Part shown: piece by piece, positions 24,557 through 34,563 of the stretch
Layout: every line of letters begins with the position of its first letter
Position numbering within the stretch: the stretch's first letter is position 1
From: Archaeoglobales archaeon
GTDB taxonomy: Archaea; Halobacteriota; Archaeoglobi; Archaeoglobales; Archaeoglobaceae
Assembly (NCBI GenBank): GCA_029984855.1
Contig: JARQZL010000038.1
Coordinates: 1-64,000 of the forward strand
Length of the DNA stretch: 64,000 bases
Direction of reading: 5' to 3'
The notes under the pieces: generated by a model
Seen by the model: the letters and a program-made list of their open reading frames with translations, nothing else
The model's database searches: none
What the model was told of the DNA's origin: nothing
Made by a program: the position numbers and the translations under genes

Positions 24557-25699
24557 ATGTGCTACAATGAGCTTTTGAGCATGTTTAGGGAAAACCTGGT
24601 GCACATACCTTTTCTGACCGATAAGATCCTGCTCTTCCAGTATGGGGGTAGCGCAGTCTATGGAAATCCGCTTGTCAACGTGTTTGCAAATGTTCCAATT
24701 CTTAACTTCATACTTGCGGCCATATTCTGGAGGCCCCTGTTTGCCATGCTGTTCATTCCGGGGCTTGTCGCAATAATGCTTGTGCTCGGTATAATAATAT
24801 GGCTTGAGAGAAAGATGACGGCAAAAGTTCAGTGGAGATATGGCCCGCTTGAAGTCTCCCGTCCGATAGGAGGCATAATCCAGCCACTTGCAGATGGTAT
24901 GAGATACCTCTTTCAGGAAGTAATCGTCCACGGAGAAGCTCACCGCCCATATTTCTTGCAGTTTCCGCTGATATCCTTCCTGCCAGTACTTTTGCCAATT
25001 CTTGTCATTCCTGCAGGGGCAATATATGCCATCAGGACTCCCTATGCAATTCCAATTGCTATAGCACTGGTGGCGCTGATACCCATCGTACTGATTGCAA
25101 TAGGCTGGGCATCCAACAGCAAGTATGCCTACATAGGCTCAATGAGAGAGGTCTTCATGTACTTTGCGTATGAAATAGCAATGATAATTGCAGCAATGGC
25201 GATGGTGGTAGCGTATGGGAGTGGAGATGCATTTGTTATAGTTCAGAAGCAGTCACTAATTCCTGGAATTCTGATCAATCCATTTGCCTGTCTTGTGTTT
25301 TTTGTGGCGACAGCTATGGCAACCGCTCGATTTCCATTTGAAATTCCAGATGCTGATAGTGAAGTTGTATTTGGGCCTTTTGTGGAATACACAGGAATCA
25401 TATTCGGTGTTGTTATGACACTTGCATATGAAAAGCTTTACATTCTGAGCCTTCTACTAAGTATTCTCTTTCTCGGAGGGTGGAATGGGCCTTACATCGT
25501 CTGGCTCGGCGATCTCTCTCCAGCAATCTGGCTTTTCATCAAAGCTTTCGTCTTGGTAGTGATCTTCGTATTCTTCAGGACTGTTTACGGCAGATACAGG
25601 CTTGATCAGGCGGTAAGAGCCGGCTGGAGTTCACTGCTTGCACTATCATTTGTAAGTCTTGGTGTTGGGGTGTGCATTGCTTCTGCGGGGTGGTTTTAA
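24557..25699 (+). CDS. fqoH: F420H2:quinone oxidoreductase subunit H (NuoH-like)
   Basis: WLERKMTAKVQWRYGPLEVSRPIGGIIQPLADGMRYLFQE, RFPFEIPDADSEVVFG. Confidence 0.94.
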   Translation: MCYNELLSMFRENLVHIPFLTDKILLFQYGGSAVYGNPLVNVFANVPILNFILAAIFWRPLFAMLFIPGLVAIMLVLGIIIWLERKMTAKVQWRYGPLEVSRPIGGIIQPLADGMRYLFQEVIVHGEAHRPYFLQFPLISFLPVLLPILVIPAGAIYAIRTPYAIPIAIALVALIPIVLIAIGWASNSKYAYIGSMREVFMYFAYEIAMIIAAMAMVVAYGSGDAFVIVQKQSLIPGILINPFACLVFFVATAMATARFPFEIPDADSEVVFGPFVEYTGIIFGVVMTLAYEKLYILSLLLSILFLGGWNGPYIVWLGDLSPAIWLFIKAFVLVVIFVFFRTVYGRYRLDQAVRAGWSSLLALSFVSLGVGVCIASAGWF

Positions 25700-26226
25700 T
25701 GCCTGGGATATACAGAATAAAGGTTCCGTCTCCTGATTTTCCAAGGAGAGTCAAGGGGCATCTTGAGGCGATTGGTACCGGGCTCAAGGAACTGATAGTA
25801 CCAAACAGAGTGACCACTCAGTATCCAAGAGAACGCAGGAAGCTGTCAGATAACTTCAGAGGAATGCTGCAGTATGATATTGATAAATGTATAAGCTGCT
25901 TTCAGTGTGCATTTGCCTGCCCTGCGAATGCGATAGTCATGAAGAAAGCTCCGAACGGTAAGTACTACCCATGTGTGAATTATGCAAAGTGCATATTCTG
26001 TCACTTCTGTGTCGATGTATGCTCTAAGGGGGCTTGGAAGGCATCTAAGTTTATGGATGTGGCATTTCCAGATATGGAAGAGATGCTTTTGACTACTGAG
26101 AAACTCTTAAGACCACCTGAGGTTGAGAGAGAGGACGAGAGAAGTGTGGAATATGAGTTCAGGGCAGGAAAGCTTATAATGAAGAAACATCCGTTTGAGG
26201 ATATTACTCAGGCAGGGAAGGATTAG
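25699..26226 (+). CDS. fqoI: F420H2:quinone oxidoreductase subunit I (NuoI-like, 2x4Fe-4S)
   Basis: DIDKCISCFQCAFACPANAIVM, NYAKCIFCHFCVDVCSKGAW; start refined to ATG 25699 (TAATG overlap). Confidence 0.93.
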   Translation: MPGIYRIKVPSPDFPRRVKGHLEAIGTGLKELIVPNRVTTQYPRERRKLSDNFRGMLQYDIDKCISCFQCAFACPANAIVMKKAPNGKYYPCVNYAKCIFCHFCVDVCSKGAWKASKFMDVAFPDMEEMLLTTEKLLRPPEVEREDERSVEYEFRAGKLIMKKHPFEDITQAGKD

Positions 26227-26227
26227 T

Positions 26228-27214
26228 GTGGCCGGGGATAAGGCTAAGAAAAAGCCACCAAAGATAGTAGATACAAAGTATTTTGGAAACCTGAAAGCAG
26301 GGGTAATCGATAGAGAAATCTGCAGCCACTGCTCAACCTGTGTTGCAGCTTGTCCTGCAAAGGGCATCCAGCCAACAAGGATTATAGATTTCCCTAACTG
26401 GGAGGAAGACTGTACTGACTGTGGTTTTTGCATAAGAGTGTGCCCGAGGTGGGAGTACAAACCGCTTAACGGTATAGGGGCGTACATAGAAGCATTTGCT
26501 GCGAGGTCTACCAGATTTTCCGGACAGGACGGGGGAATGGTTACTGAAATCCTCGCTTCAGCAATGGAAATGGGCATCATAGATTCTGCCATCGTTACTG
26601 GGAGGGATGACGAATGGAAGCCAGAAGCTTTTGTTGCAAAAAGTGTTGAAGAAGTATCAGAGGCAAGCGGTACAAAGTACAGCTATTCAAACGTGATGCC
26701 TGCTTTGAGAAAGGCCGGAAAGGCAAAGATTGGGCTTGTCGGAACTCCATGCATCGTCAGTGGTGCGAGGAAATTGCAGGAGAATATGATAAAGTATAGA
26801 AAGAATATAAAGCTTGTAATAGGCCTCTTCTGCACCGAAAACTTTCACTATGATGACCTGCGGAAGTTTCTTGAGTTGAAGGGTGTGGACATTTCCGCTG
26901 TTGAGAAAATGGATATAATTAAGGGAAAGTTTACCGTTAAACCACAGGACATAAGCTTTCCAGTTAAGGAAATGGACGAAATAGTTCCTTCAGGCTGTAA
27001 AGTCTGTCAGGATTTTGCAGCAGTTCAGAGTGACATCAGCGTGGGCTGTATTGGAGCGAAGGAGGGTTATTCGGCGGTAATTGTGAGAACTGAGACTGGA
27101 AAGCGGATAATTGATTATATAAGGGAGAATGGCCATGCTGAGTTCGATAGCGTCAACATTAAGGTTATAGAGAAACTCGTTAATTTTAAGATTAAGATTC
27201 ACCCGTATCCATAG
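26228..27214 (+). CDS. fqoF: F420H2 dehydrogenase subunit F (FrhB/FpoF-like), GTG start
   Basis: Two ferredoxin motifs (CSHCSTCVAACPAKG, CTDCGFCIRVCPRW) followed by FrhB-like domain (GTPCIVSGARKLQ, GLFCTENF). Confidence 0.92.
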   Translation: MAGDKAKKKPPKIVDTKYFGNLKAGVIDREICSHCSTCVAACPAKGIQPTRIIDFPNWEEDCTDCGFCIRVCPRWEYKPLNGIGAYIEAFAARSTRFSGQDGGMVTEILASAMEMGIIDSAIVTGRDDEWKPEAFVAKSVEEVSEASGTKYSYSNVMPALRKAGKAKIGLVGTPCIVSGARKLQENMIKYRKNIKLVIGLFCTENFHYDDLRKFLELKGVDISAVEKMDIIKGKFTVKPQDISFPVKEMDEIVPSGCKVCQDFAAVQSDISVGCIGAKEGYSAVIVRTETGKRIIDYIRENGHAEFDSVNIKVIEKLVNFKIKIHPYP

Positions 27215-27263
27215 CATTTCTGAATAGCCAAACTCTTTTATCTCTCTTGCACAAATAGGAACT

Positions 27264-28691
27264 GTGCTCTGGGTTGAGAAGTACAGACCAAAGACAGTAA
27301 AGGATGTTGTTGCAGATAAGAAAGTAATAGAAAAGGTTCTCACGTGGGCAAAAAGCTGGGAGAAGGGAACTCTGCAAAAACCCCTTCTGTTTGCAGGCCC
27401 ACCGGGAACCGGCAAAACCTCTCTTGCCCTTGCAATAGCAAACACATTTGGCTGGGAGGTTGTAGAGTTAAATGCCAGCGACCAGAGAAACTGGAAGATA
27501 ATATATCACATTGTGGGGGAGGGAGCTTTCAGTGAGACTATAAGCGATGAAGGTGAATTTCTATCCGCAAAACAGGGAAAGTTGAAGTTAATAATTCTTG
27601 ATGAAGTTGATAATATACACAGGAAAGAGGATGCAGGTGGGGAAGGAGCACTTGTAAAAATCCTGAAAAGAAAGCCTGCACAGCCCATGATTTTAACAGC
27701 AAATGAGCCCTATAATCTGTCAGCAGAGCTCAGGGGGCTTTGTGAGATGATCAGGTTCAAACGCCTCGATGTCAGGCGAATCACTGCAGTTTTGAAAAAA
27801 ATCTGTTCTCAGGAGGGAATAAAGGCAGACAGAAAGGCCCTTGAGGCGATAGCCAGAAATGCTGGTGGAGATTTAAGAGCTGCGATAAACGATTTGCAGG
27901 CAGTAGCCGGGGGAAGGAGGGAGATAAGGGAAGATGACGTAGTAATAGCAAAGCGCACACAGGAGACGGATGTTTTTAAGGTGATGCAGAAGATCTTCAA
28001 GACAACAACTCCGGTTTACGGGGAAGCGATGCTTCTCGATGAATCGCCCGAAGATTTCATAAACTGGATAGATGAGAATCTTCCACTCGAGTATCAGGGA
28101 GAAGATCTGGTCAAGGGATATTTAGTTCTGTCGAGAGCAGATATGTTCCTCGGCAGGGTGAGATCAAGGCAGTTCTACAGGCTCTGGAGGTACGCAACAT
28201 ACCTCATGACCGCTGGAGTGCAGCAGGTTAAAAGAGAACCGAAAAAAGGATTCACTCGCTATCAGAGGCCGAGGGTATGGAAGCTCCTTGCAATGAGCAG
28301 ACAGAGAAGGGGGAAGATTAAGGATATACTGGAAAAAATAGGAAAATACTCACACCTGTCAGCAAAGAAGGCATCAAGCGAGATGTTTTTCTACATAAAG
28401 CTGCTGCTGACAGATGCAGACATCCATACTGCGGCAAGCATTGCAGCATTCTACGATTTCAGCGAGAGTGAGATGAAATTCATTGCTGGCGAGGCAAGGG
28501 CGAAGAAGATAGCGAAGTACGTGAGTGAGCACAAACTGCATAGAATTGAGGACGAAACTCTCCTTTCAGCCTTCGAGGCTTTTGATGCTAAAGTCAGTGG
28601 AGAGGAAGAAAAAAAGGAGGAGGCGAAGGAAGAGGGGGCAAAGAAGAGAAAGAAGAAGGGGAAGGAGGTACCACTCGACTTCTTCTCTTGA
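27264..28691 (+). CDS. rfcL: replication factor C large subunit
   Basis: WVEKYRPKTVKDVV, FAGPPGTGKTSLA, ELNASDQRN, IILDEVDNIH, GGDLRAAINDLQ; Lys/Glu-rich tail. Confidence 0.95.
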   Translation: MLWVEKYRPKTVKDVVADKKVIEKVLTWAKSWEKGTLQKPLLFAGPPGTGKTSLALAIANTFGWEVVELNASDQRNWKIIYHIVGEGAFSETISDEGEFLSAKQGKLKLIILDEVDNIHRKEDAGGEGALVKILKRKPAQPMILTANEPYNLSAELRGLCEMIRFKRLDVRRITAVLKKICSQEGIKADRKALEAIARNAGGDLRAAINDLQAVAGGRREIREDDVVIAKRTQETDVFKVMQKIFKTTTPVYGEAMLLDESPEDFINWIDENLPLEYQGEDLVKGYLVLSRADMFLGRVRSRQFYRLWRYATYLMTAGVQQVKREPKKGFTRYQRPRVWKLLAMSRQRRGKIKDILEKIGKYSHLSAKKASSEMFFYIKLLLTDADIHTAASIAAFYDFSESEMKFIAGEARAKKIAKYVSEHKLHRIEDETLLSAFEAFDAKVSGEEEKKEEAKEEGAKKRKKKGKEVPLDFFS

Positions 28692-28692
28692 A

Positions 28693-29826
28693 CTATGAAA
28701 GAGCGGCATTTATACACTCTTCCATACTGCCGAAAACGGCTCTCACTTTTCTGAGCTTTGGGAGGTATTCGAGAGCTTTCCCTGAGTTCACCATCACGCA
28801 CTCAAAGTTTTCAGTTGCTGGCGAAACAACCATGCATGTGTCGCAGAAAACCTTCGCACTACTCCTCTCTATGCTTTCTACAAGCTTTTTCTGCTTTTCT
28901 GCAAGTGCTCTTGACGTGAATAACCATAACTCTTTTTTAACTTTCTTCCCCTGAAGCATTTTCCCTATTGCCAAAAGCTCTTCGGCAGACAGATGAGGGC
29001 AGCCGAGGGCTATCAAATCTGGCTCACATGACTCTTTATCTTCCACACTGACCTCAATCTTTTTCCCTGGAATTTCGAATTCATTCCATTCGGGTGTCTG
29101 ATCTTTTACGTGGAAAATTGCTTTGTTGCCCGTTGCTGCCATTGCAGCACCCATCAGTTTCAGCTCATCACTGCTAAACTTCCTTGGCAGCTCTACAAGC
29201 GGTATCTCGTCGTAGTCAAGCTTTCTTCCAAGTTCGTAGCCTATAAGGGCTGCATCATCTCTCTCCCCATCTCTAACCTTCACAAGAACGTTTGGAGCCC
29301 TGTTCTCCTTCACGTGCATTCCATAACGGGGGGTTTTTCCTATGATTCCTGCTGCTATTGCACTTATCCCGCTTTCCCTGTTCGTTCTTGCTCCCAGAAC
29401 AGAATTCGCGTAAATTACTGCGTTGCTCTCTGCCCACGCGAGGTGATCACCTTTTTTCACCTTCTGAAAGTAGTAAGGTGTGCACGTCAGGCTCATCTCT
29501 GCCCCCATATTCTCAAGGGCTTTGATAATTCTGATCTGCTTCCTGTAAAAGCCTTCATCGATCCCCATCTCCTTCCATCTGATTACATCCATGCCCGCAG
29601 GATTTACTGTCGTTCGCACTCTAAGCTTCGCATTTAAGCTTTCGAGCCACTCCAGGCCAGCATCGCCTATGTTCTGGTATGAAATGCCGGAAATATGGGC
29701 TGACTTCACTTCCACAAGTCTATCTGCCCCATAAATCTCGCCAAGGGCAACGAGTATTTCCATTGCTTTTGCAACTGTTGGATTATCACTCTCGAGCAGT
29801 CTTTCCTCCTCTTTGCTGAGGTACAT
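28693..29826 (-). CDS. aconitase X family large subunit; probable phosphomevalonate dehydratase large subunit
   Basis: DUF521/aconitase X motifs: AHISGISYQNIGDAGLEWL, CTPYYFQKVKKGDHLAWAESNAVIYANSVLGARTNRE; next to UbiD-like gene. Confidence 0.88.
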   Translation of the reverse strand: MYLSKEEERLLESDNPTVAKAMEILVALGEIYGADRLVEVKSAHISGISYQNIGDAGLEWLESLNAKLRVRTTVNPAGMDVIRWKEMGIDEGFYRKQIRIIKALENMGAEMSLTCTPYYFQKVKKGDHLAWAESNAVIYANSVLGARTNRESGISAIAAGIIGKTPRYGMHVKENRAPNVLVKVRDGERDDAALIGYELGRKLDYDEIPLVELPRKFSSDELKLMGAAMAATGNKAIFHVKDQTPEWNEFEIPGKKIEVSVEDKESCEPDLIALGCPHLSAEELLAIGKMLQGKKVKKELWLFTSRALAEKQKKLVESIERSSAKVFCDTCMVVSPATENFECVMVNSGKALEYLPKLRKVRAVFGSMEECINAALS

Positions 29827-29837
29827 CGGATCACCTA

Positions 29838-31103
29838 TCAGACCACCCGTTCAAAATCAGGAAGCCTTGAAAGCTCCTTTGTTGCGTCAATTCCCCATTT
29901 TGCCGTCAAACCGTTTGTTGAGGAGGGATCGAGGCTGCTACCTCTTGCGTTTGGTATTACTACGAGGTCCTTATCTGCCTGGAAGCGTGTAGCAATAGCA
30001 TACTCAACATCCTCGCTGCTGTATATGTCTATGTCTTCATCCACAATAACCACATGTTTCAGGCTGTGGTGGGCTGCAAATGCTGCAAGTATCGCATTTT
30101 TCCCATCCCCCTCACTGTGCTTTTCTATCTGCACAACCGCATGGAAGTAATGCATTCCACCTGGAGACATTACGACATTCTTCACCTTGCAAACCTTTGA
30201 AACACTCCTGTATATCTCCGGTTCGTAGGGAATGCCCATTAAAACCTGATGTTCACAGCTTGCCGGTGTTATGGAGTAGTAAATGGGATCGTCCATCGCG
30301 TAGATTGCATCGATCTCTACAACTGGCTGCCTCCTCACAACATCGTATGTTCCGGTTATATCAACGAAAGGCCCTTCATCGACGAGTTCTTTTGTTATCC
30401 TTCCCACGAGGACGATTTCAGCTTTTGGAACAAGCATATCCTCGATTATGTTCATGTCGAGCCCTTTCATAAGTGAGGCAGCATATCCGAACTCCTTTCC
30501 TTCCGGCACTCTTGTGGCTGAAGCGAACAGGACTAAGGGATGCACTCCTATGGCTATCGCAATGGGCAAATCTTCTCCTCTTTCTACAGCCTTTTTCCAG
30601 AGCAGATAGGTGTGGCGAGGCTTTACAAGCCTTGCAGCAAGCCTGTTTTCATCCATAAGCATCAGGCGGTGTATACAGGCGTTGTAAGAGTCAGCATCCT
30701 CGGTTTTTCCCCACCTTGTTATGACAACTCCTGCAGTGACGTATCTTCCACCATCTTTTGGATAGTACTTGAGAATTGGGAGGTCGTAAAGATTCCAGTT
30801 TCTCCTCTTCAACTTTGCCTCCTTAATCCTTATAGAGCCATCGTAGCCGAGGGATGCGAGGTAAGCAGCAAGCTCATCCTTTTTTATCCCGAGATACTTA
30901 CAAAGCCTTTCTCTTGTGGATATGAAGTTCATTGCAACTCTCTTTCCCTCAACGTTGAGAATCAGGGGTGTTTTTTCATACCCGTTCTCCTTTACGAATT
31001 TCGTAACCTCCTCATGCTTGAGCTCATCTTTACTGATAACGATATCGGGTGGTAAGCACTCCCTCAGCATGTCTTTTTTCCTCGTACATTCTCTATTTAA
31101 CAC
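29838..31103 (-). CDS. UbiD-family decarboxylase; probable anhydromevalonate phosphate decarboxylase
   Basis: UbiD-like YNACIHRLMLMDENRLAARLVKPRHTYLLW, GHP/GVHPLVLFASATRVPEGKEFGYAASLMKG, VIVDEDIDIYSSEDVEYAIATRFQADKDLVVIPNARGSSLDPS. Confidence 0.88.
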   Translation of the reverse strand: MLNRECTRKKDMLRECLPPDIVISKDELKHEEVTKFVKENGYEKTPLILNVEGKRVAMNFISTRERLCKYLGIKKDELAAYLASLGYDGSIRIKEAKLKRRNWNLYDLPILKYYPKDGGRYVTAGVVITRWGKTEDADSYNACIHRLMLMDENRLAARLVKPRHTYLLWKKAVERGEDLPIAIAIGVHPLVLFASATRVPEGKEFGYAASLMKGLDMNIIEDMLVPKAEIVLVGRITKELVDEGPFVDITGTYDVVRRQPVVEIDAIYAMDDPIYYSITPASCEHQVLMGIPYEPEIYRSVSKVCKVKNVVMSPGGMHYFHAVVQIEKHSEGDGKNAILAAFAAHHSLKHVVIVDEDIDIYSSEDVEYAIATRFQADKDLVVIPNARGSSLDPSSTNGLTAKWGIDATKELSRLPDFERVV

Positions 31104-31306
31104 TATGTTTAAATTTAACCCTCAGTTTTAATGTCCGTGTGGTGTGGATTTGCGACATCTTTAGCTGCTGGAACAGAACCACAGAAAAGCATGAGAAATA
31201 CGGAATTAAAAATGGAATTATTTAGTTTCTATGTAATTTAAAATAACATGCCCGTTCAACTGTTTAACGCCGGAATAGTTATCTACCTCTGTACAGTTGC
31301 AAAGCC

Positions 31307-32437
31307 ATGAAACGACTTCTTCTCATCCCGGACGGAATGGCGGACTGGAAAGATGAAAGGCTTAATGCTACGCCCCTTGAGTATGCTGAAACTCCAAACA
31401 TGGATTTTATTGCCAAGGAGGGGGCGTGTGGAATGGTAAAAACCGTCCCCGATGGCTTTGAGCCGGGAAGCGACATAGCCAATCTTACGATTCTGGGTGT
31501 TGATGTGAGAAAGTACTACACGGGTAGGGGGCCGATAGAAGCCCTTGCAAAGGGACTGAAGGCGAAAATGGCATTCAGATGCAACCTCGTTTACGTTGAG
31601 AACGGGATAATGGCGGACTACAGCGGGCACAGAATAGGTGATACAGAAGCCAGGAAGGTTATCAACGAGCTTAACAGGCAATTATCAAACGAGTGGCTTC
31701 GCTTTTATGCTGGAAGAAGCTATAGAAACCTTCTTTTGCTCGATAAGGAATTCGGGCAGGTTAGGACAACGCCCCCTCACGATATAACTGGAAAGGCCAT
31801 AGAAGGCTACATGCCTGAGGATGGGGAGCTTGCTGAAGTACTCAGGGATTTGATGGAGAAATCGCTGGAAGTGATTCCTGCTGTAACTGAGAAGGCAAAC
31901 ATGATATGGCCCTGGAGCGGTGGAAAGATGCCTTCTTTTCCCGATTTCTCCAAAAAATGGGGTGTGAAGGCGGTGATGATATCTGAGGTTGATTTACTTC
32001 AGGGCATAGGCAGGGGACTGGGGATGGAGGTAATAGAGGTTGAAGGAATAACAGGCTACGTTGACACGAACTACAAGGGTCTGGCAAAAGCTGCCATCAG
32101 GGCTTTGAAAGGGAATGATTTTGTTGTACTTCATACGGAGGGAATAGACGAAGTTAGCCATGAAGGAGATTTGGAAAAGAAAATAGAGGCGATAGAGCTC
32201 TACGATGAGAAGATAGTCGGATACATCCTCGATAGACTCGATATTGAAGAGACGAAAATAATGCTTTTGCCCGACCATCCCACACCGGTAAAGCTGAAAA
32301 CGCATGTTGCTGAACCCGTCCCATTTGCCGTGACGTGCAAAAAGGATGACGTGAAGAAGTTCTCTGAAAAAGCGTGCAGGAAAGGGATGCATGGTTTTGT
32401 TGATGGTCTTAGGCTTATGGATATTTTCTTTTGTTGA
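31307..32437 (+). CDS. apgM: 2,3-bisphosphoglycerate-independent phosphoglycerate mutase (archaeal ApgM)
   Basis: [49 protein letters not shown]. Confidence 0.95.
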   Translation: MKRLLLIPDGMADWKDERLNATPLEYAETPNMDFIAKEGACGMVKTVPDGFEPGSDIANLTILGVDVRKYYTGRGPIEALAKGLKAKMAFRCNLVYVENGIMADYSGHRIGDTEARKVINELNRQLSNEWLRFYAGRSYRNLLLLDKEFGQVRTTPPHDITGKAIEGYMPEDGELAEVLRDLMEKSLEVIPAVTEKANMIWPWSGGKMPSFPDFSKKWGVKAVMISEVDLLQGIGRGLGMEVIEVEGITGYVDTNYKGLAKAAIRALKGNDFVVLHTEGIDEVSHEGDLEKKIEAIELYDEKIVGYILDRLDIEETKIMLLPDHPTPVKLKTHVAEPVPFAVTCKKDDVKKFSEKACRKGMHGFVDGLRLMDIFFC

Positions 32438-32498
32438 TGATTATTTTGAAGAAATTTGAAACAACCCATATTTAACTACAGCAGAGATTTGGGAGTCT

Positions 32499-32624
32499 GT
32501 GAGACATACAGGCGAGTTTAGAGATATTGAAGATCTACAGAAACTTCTCGACTGGCTGCACCGAAGAGGATACGTGATTGTTACCAGAGATAAAAGATAC
32601 TTTTGGGTAGGTCTGCGGAAATAA
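32499..32624 (+). CDS. small winged-helix-like ORF or gene remnant (GTG start uncertain)
   Basis: Open frame 32460-32624 reads NNPYLTTAEIWESVRHTGEFRDIEDLQKLLDWLHRRGYVIVTRDKRYFWVGLRK*; no ATG. Confidence 0.35.
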   Translation: MRHTGEFRDIEDLQKLLDWLHRRGYVIVTRDKRYFWVGLRK

Positions 32625-32721
32625 TAATCTCTAAAAATAAACGTTGAAAGCATAACAAACTAAGCCTGCTTCAGGAATCAGGAATCATCAAGTTTTAATA
32701 CTTCTCCATCGCAGCCCGAAT

Positions 32722-33795
32722 ATGGACAGAAGCAAGATTCTCGAAGTAATCAGGCAATACGATAGAAATTCCATCACAATCGCAACTCTTGGCAGCCATT
32801 CTGCCCTGAACATCCTGAGAGGGGCTAAGGATGAAGGATTTAAGACGATCTGTCTTTGCAGAGAAAAAGAGCGTATAATTTACGAGTCCTTCGGCGTTGC
32901 GGATGAAATCCTTGGCCTGAGAGATTATCCTGACTTGCTGAAAAAAAGCATGCAGGAAGAACTTGTTGAGAAAAATGCTATATTAATTCCTCATGGCTCT
33001 TTTAACGCCTACATCGGCAACCTCGACGAACTGATTGTACCGGTTTTTGGAAACAGAATGCTGATGGCGTGGGAAGTTGACAGGGAAAAGCAGCGTAAGT
33101 GGTTGCTTGATGCTGGCCTAACATTGCCAAAAACGTTCGAAAGGCCAGAAGATATAGACGGGCTTGCAATCGTGAAGTATCCAGGAGCGAAGGGAGGGAT
33201 GGGTTATTTCCTCGCCTCAAACTCCGGAGAATTCTACGAGAAAGCAAAGCAGATGGTTGAGAATGGGCTTATAGGGGCAGAAGAAATAGAAAATGCTCAC
33301 ATCCAGGAGTATATCGTGGGGGCGAACGTCTACTTCTCATTCTTCTACTCTCCTATGCTTGGCAGGGTTGAACTCATAGCTGTTGACAGGCGGTATGAGG
33401 CAAGCGTTGATGGGCTTGGCAGGATTCCGGCTGAGCAGCAGCTCAAAGTGGACATTATGCCAACATATACCGTCATCGGGAACTTTCCGGTTGTGCTGAG
33501 GGAAAGCCTTCTTGCTCAGGCGATAAAAGCTGCGAGAAGTGTTGTTGATGTGTCGAAGCAAATCGCACATCCTGGAATGGTCGGGCCTTTCTGCTTGGAA
33601 GCTGTATTTGACGAGAATGCCCGCATGGTGGTATTTGAGATATCTGCAAGGATAGTTGCGGGAAGCAACGTTGGCATTCCAGCATCGCCATACTCCTACG
33701 TTCTTTTTGGCGAACCAATGTACATGGGGAGGAGGATAGCGAGAGAAATCAGGATTGCTTCCGAAAAGGATATGCTGGAAGAGGTTGTTTACTGA
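32722..33795 (+). CDS. purP: formate-dependent AICAR ligase
   Basis: ATLGSHSALNILRGAKDEGFKTICLC, IPHGSFNAYIG, YPGAKGGMGYFLA, ISARIVAGSNVG. Confidence 0.95.
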   Translation: MDRSKILEVIRQYDRNSITIATLGSHSALNILRGAKDEGFKTICLCREKERIIYESFGVADEILGLRDYPDLLKKSMQEELVEKNAILIPHGSFNAYIGNLDELIVPVFGNRMLMAWEVDREKQRKWLLDAGLTLPKTFERPEDIDGLAIVKYPGAKGGMGYFLASNSGEFYEKAKQMVENGLIGAEEIENAHIQEYIVGANVYFSFFYSPMLGRVELIAVDRRYEASVDGLGRIPAEQQLKVDIMPTYTVIGNFPVVLRESLLAQAIKAARSVVDVSKQIAHPGMVGPFCLEAVFDENARMVVFEISARIVAGSNVGIPASPYSYVLFGEPMYMGRRIAREIRIASEKDMLEEVVY

Positions 33796-33819
33796 AGATT
33801 GCTGACGGTTTGCTGATTA

Positions 33820-34563
33820 CTACTGCCGGATCCATCTACAAAGTCTTCTTTCAATCACCTCGAGAGCCATGTACAGGCTGAAACCGAGCAAGGCCATTGC
33901 AACTATGCCTGCATAGAGCGAAACGTAGTCAGCTTTACTCCATGCCGCCATTATCAGATAGCCCAGTCCAGTTGTTGTAGCGAATGATTCTGCAAAGAAG
34001 AGAACTGCTATTGCCGTGCCGACGCTTATGCGTAAGGCCGTAAGTATCTTTGGCAGGCATGCCGGAAGAATGACGTGTCTGTAAACGTCCTTCCTGCTTG
34101 CTCCGAGCGAGAGCAGGGAATAGACATAGTAGGCGTCAATGTTTCTCGCAGCATCCCTTGTAGCCATAAGAATCTGGAAGAAGACTATCATTCCTATGAG
34201 GAAAATCTTGGATAGGTCTCCTATCCCAAACAGCAGGATTATGAGCGGAAGCAGAACTATATGCGGGATAGGATACAGCAGGTATAGAAATGGAGCAACA
34301 AATCTGTCAATTCTCCCTTCGTAGCAGAACAACCCTGCCGGAACTGCGAGCGATAGGGCGAGGAGTATCGAGTAAACAACCCGGTATGCACTTATGAGCA
34401 TGTGCACAGCAATTTTATCGAGCTGGTTGATAAAAGAGAGTAGAACAACACAGGGCGATGGGAGGGCTGGAGAGTCCACGAAGTAAGCAAGAATCTGCCA
34501 TGTTGTGATGATTACTGCTCCAGCGGCTATATAGCTCCAACGCTTTTCCTCACTTCTCTGCAT
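33820..34563 (-). CDS. ABC transporter permease (NitT/TauT/SsuC type)
   Basis: Hydrophobic permease with LLSLGASRKDVYRHVILPACLPKILTALRISVG EAA motif. Confidence 0.88.
   Translation of the reverse strand: MQRSEEKRWSYIAAGAVIITTWQILAYFVDSPALPSPCVVLLSFINQLDKIAVHMLISAYRVVYSILLALSLAVPAGLFCYEGRIDRFVAPFLYLLYPIPHIVLLPLIILLFGIGDLSKIFLIGMIVFFQILMATRDAARNIDAYYVYSLLSLGASRKDVYRHVILPACLPKILTALRISVGTAIAVLFFAESFATTTGLGYLIMAAWSKADYVSLYAGIVAMALLGFSLYMALEVIERRLCRWIRQ

Noticed and set aside
24062-24943. 293-aa minus-strand ORF opposite fqoD/fqoH
   Set aside because: Spans two well-supported genes on the other strand and shows no coherent protein motifs.
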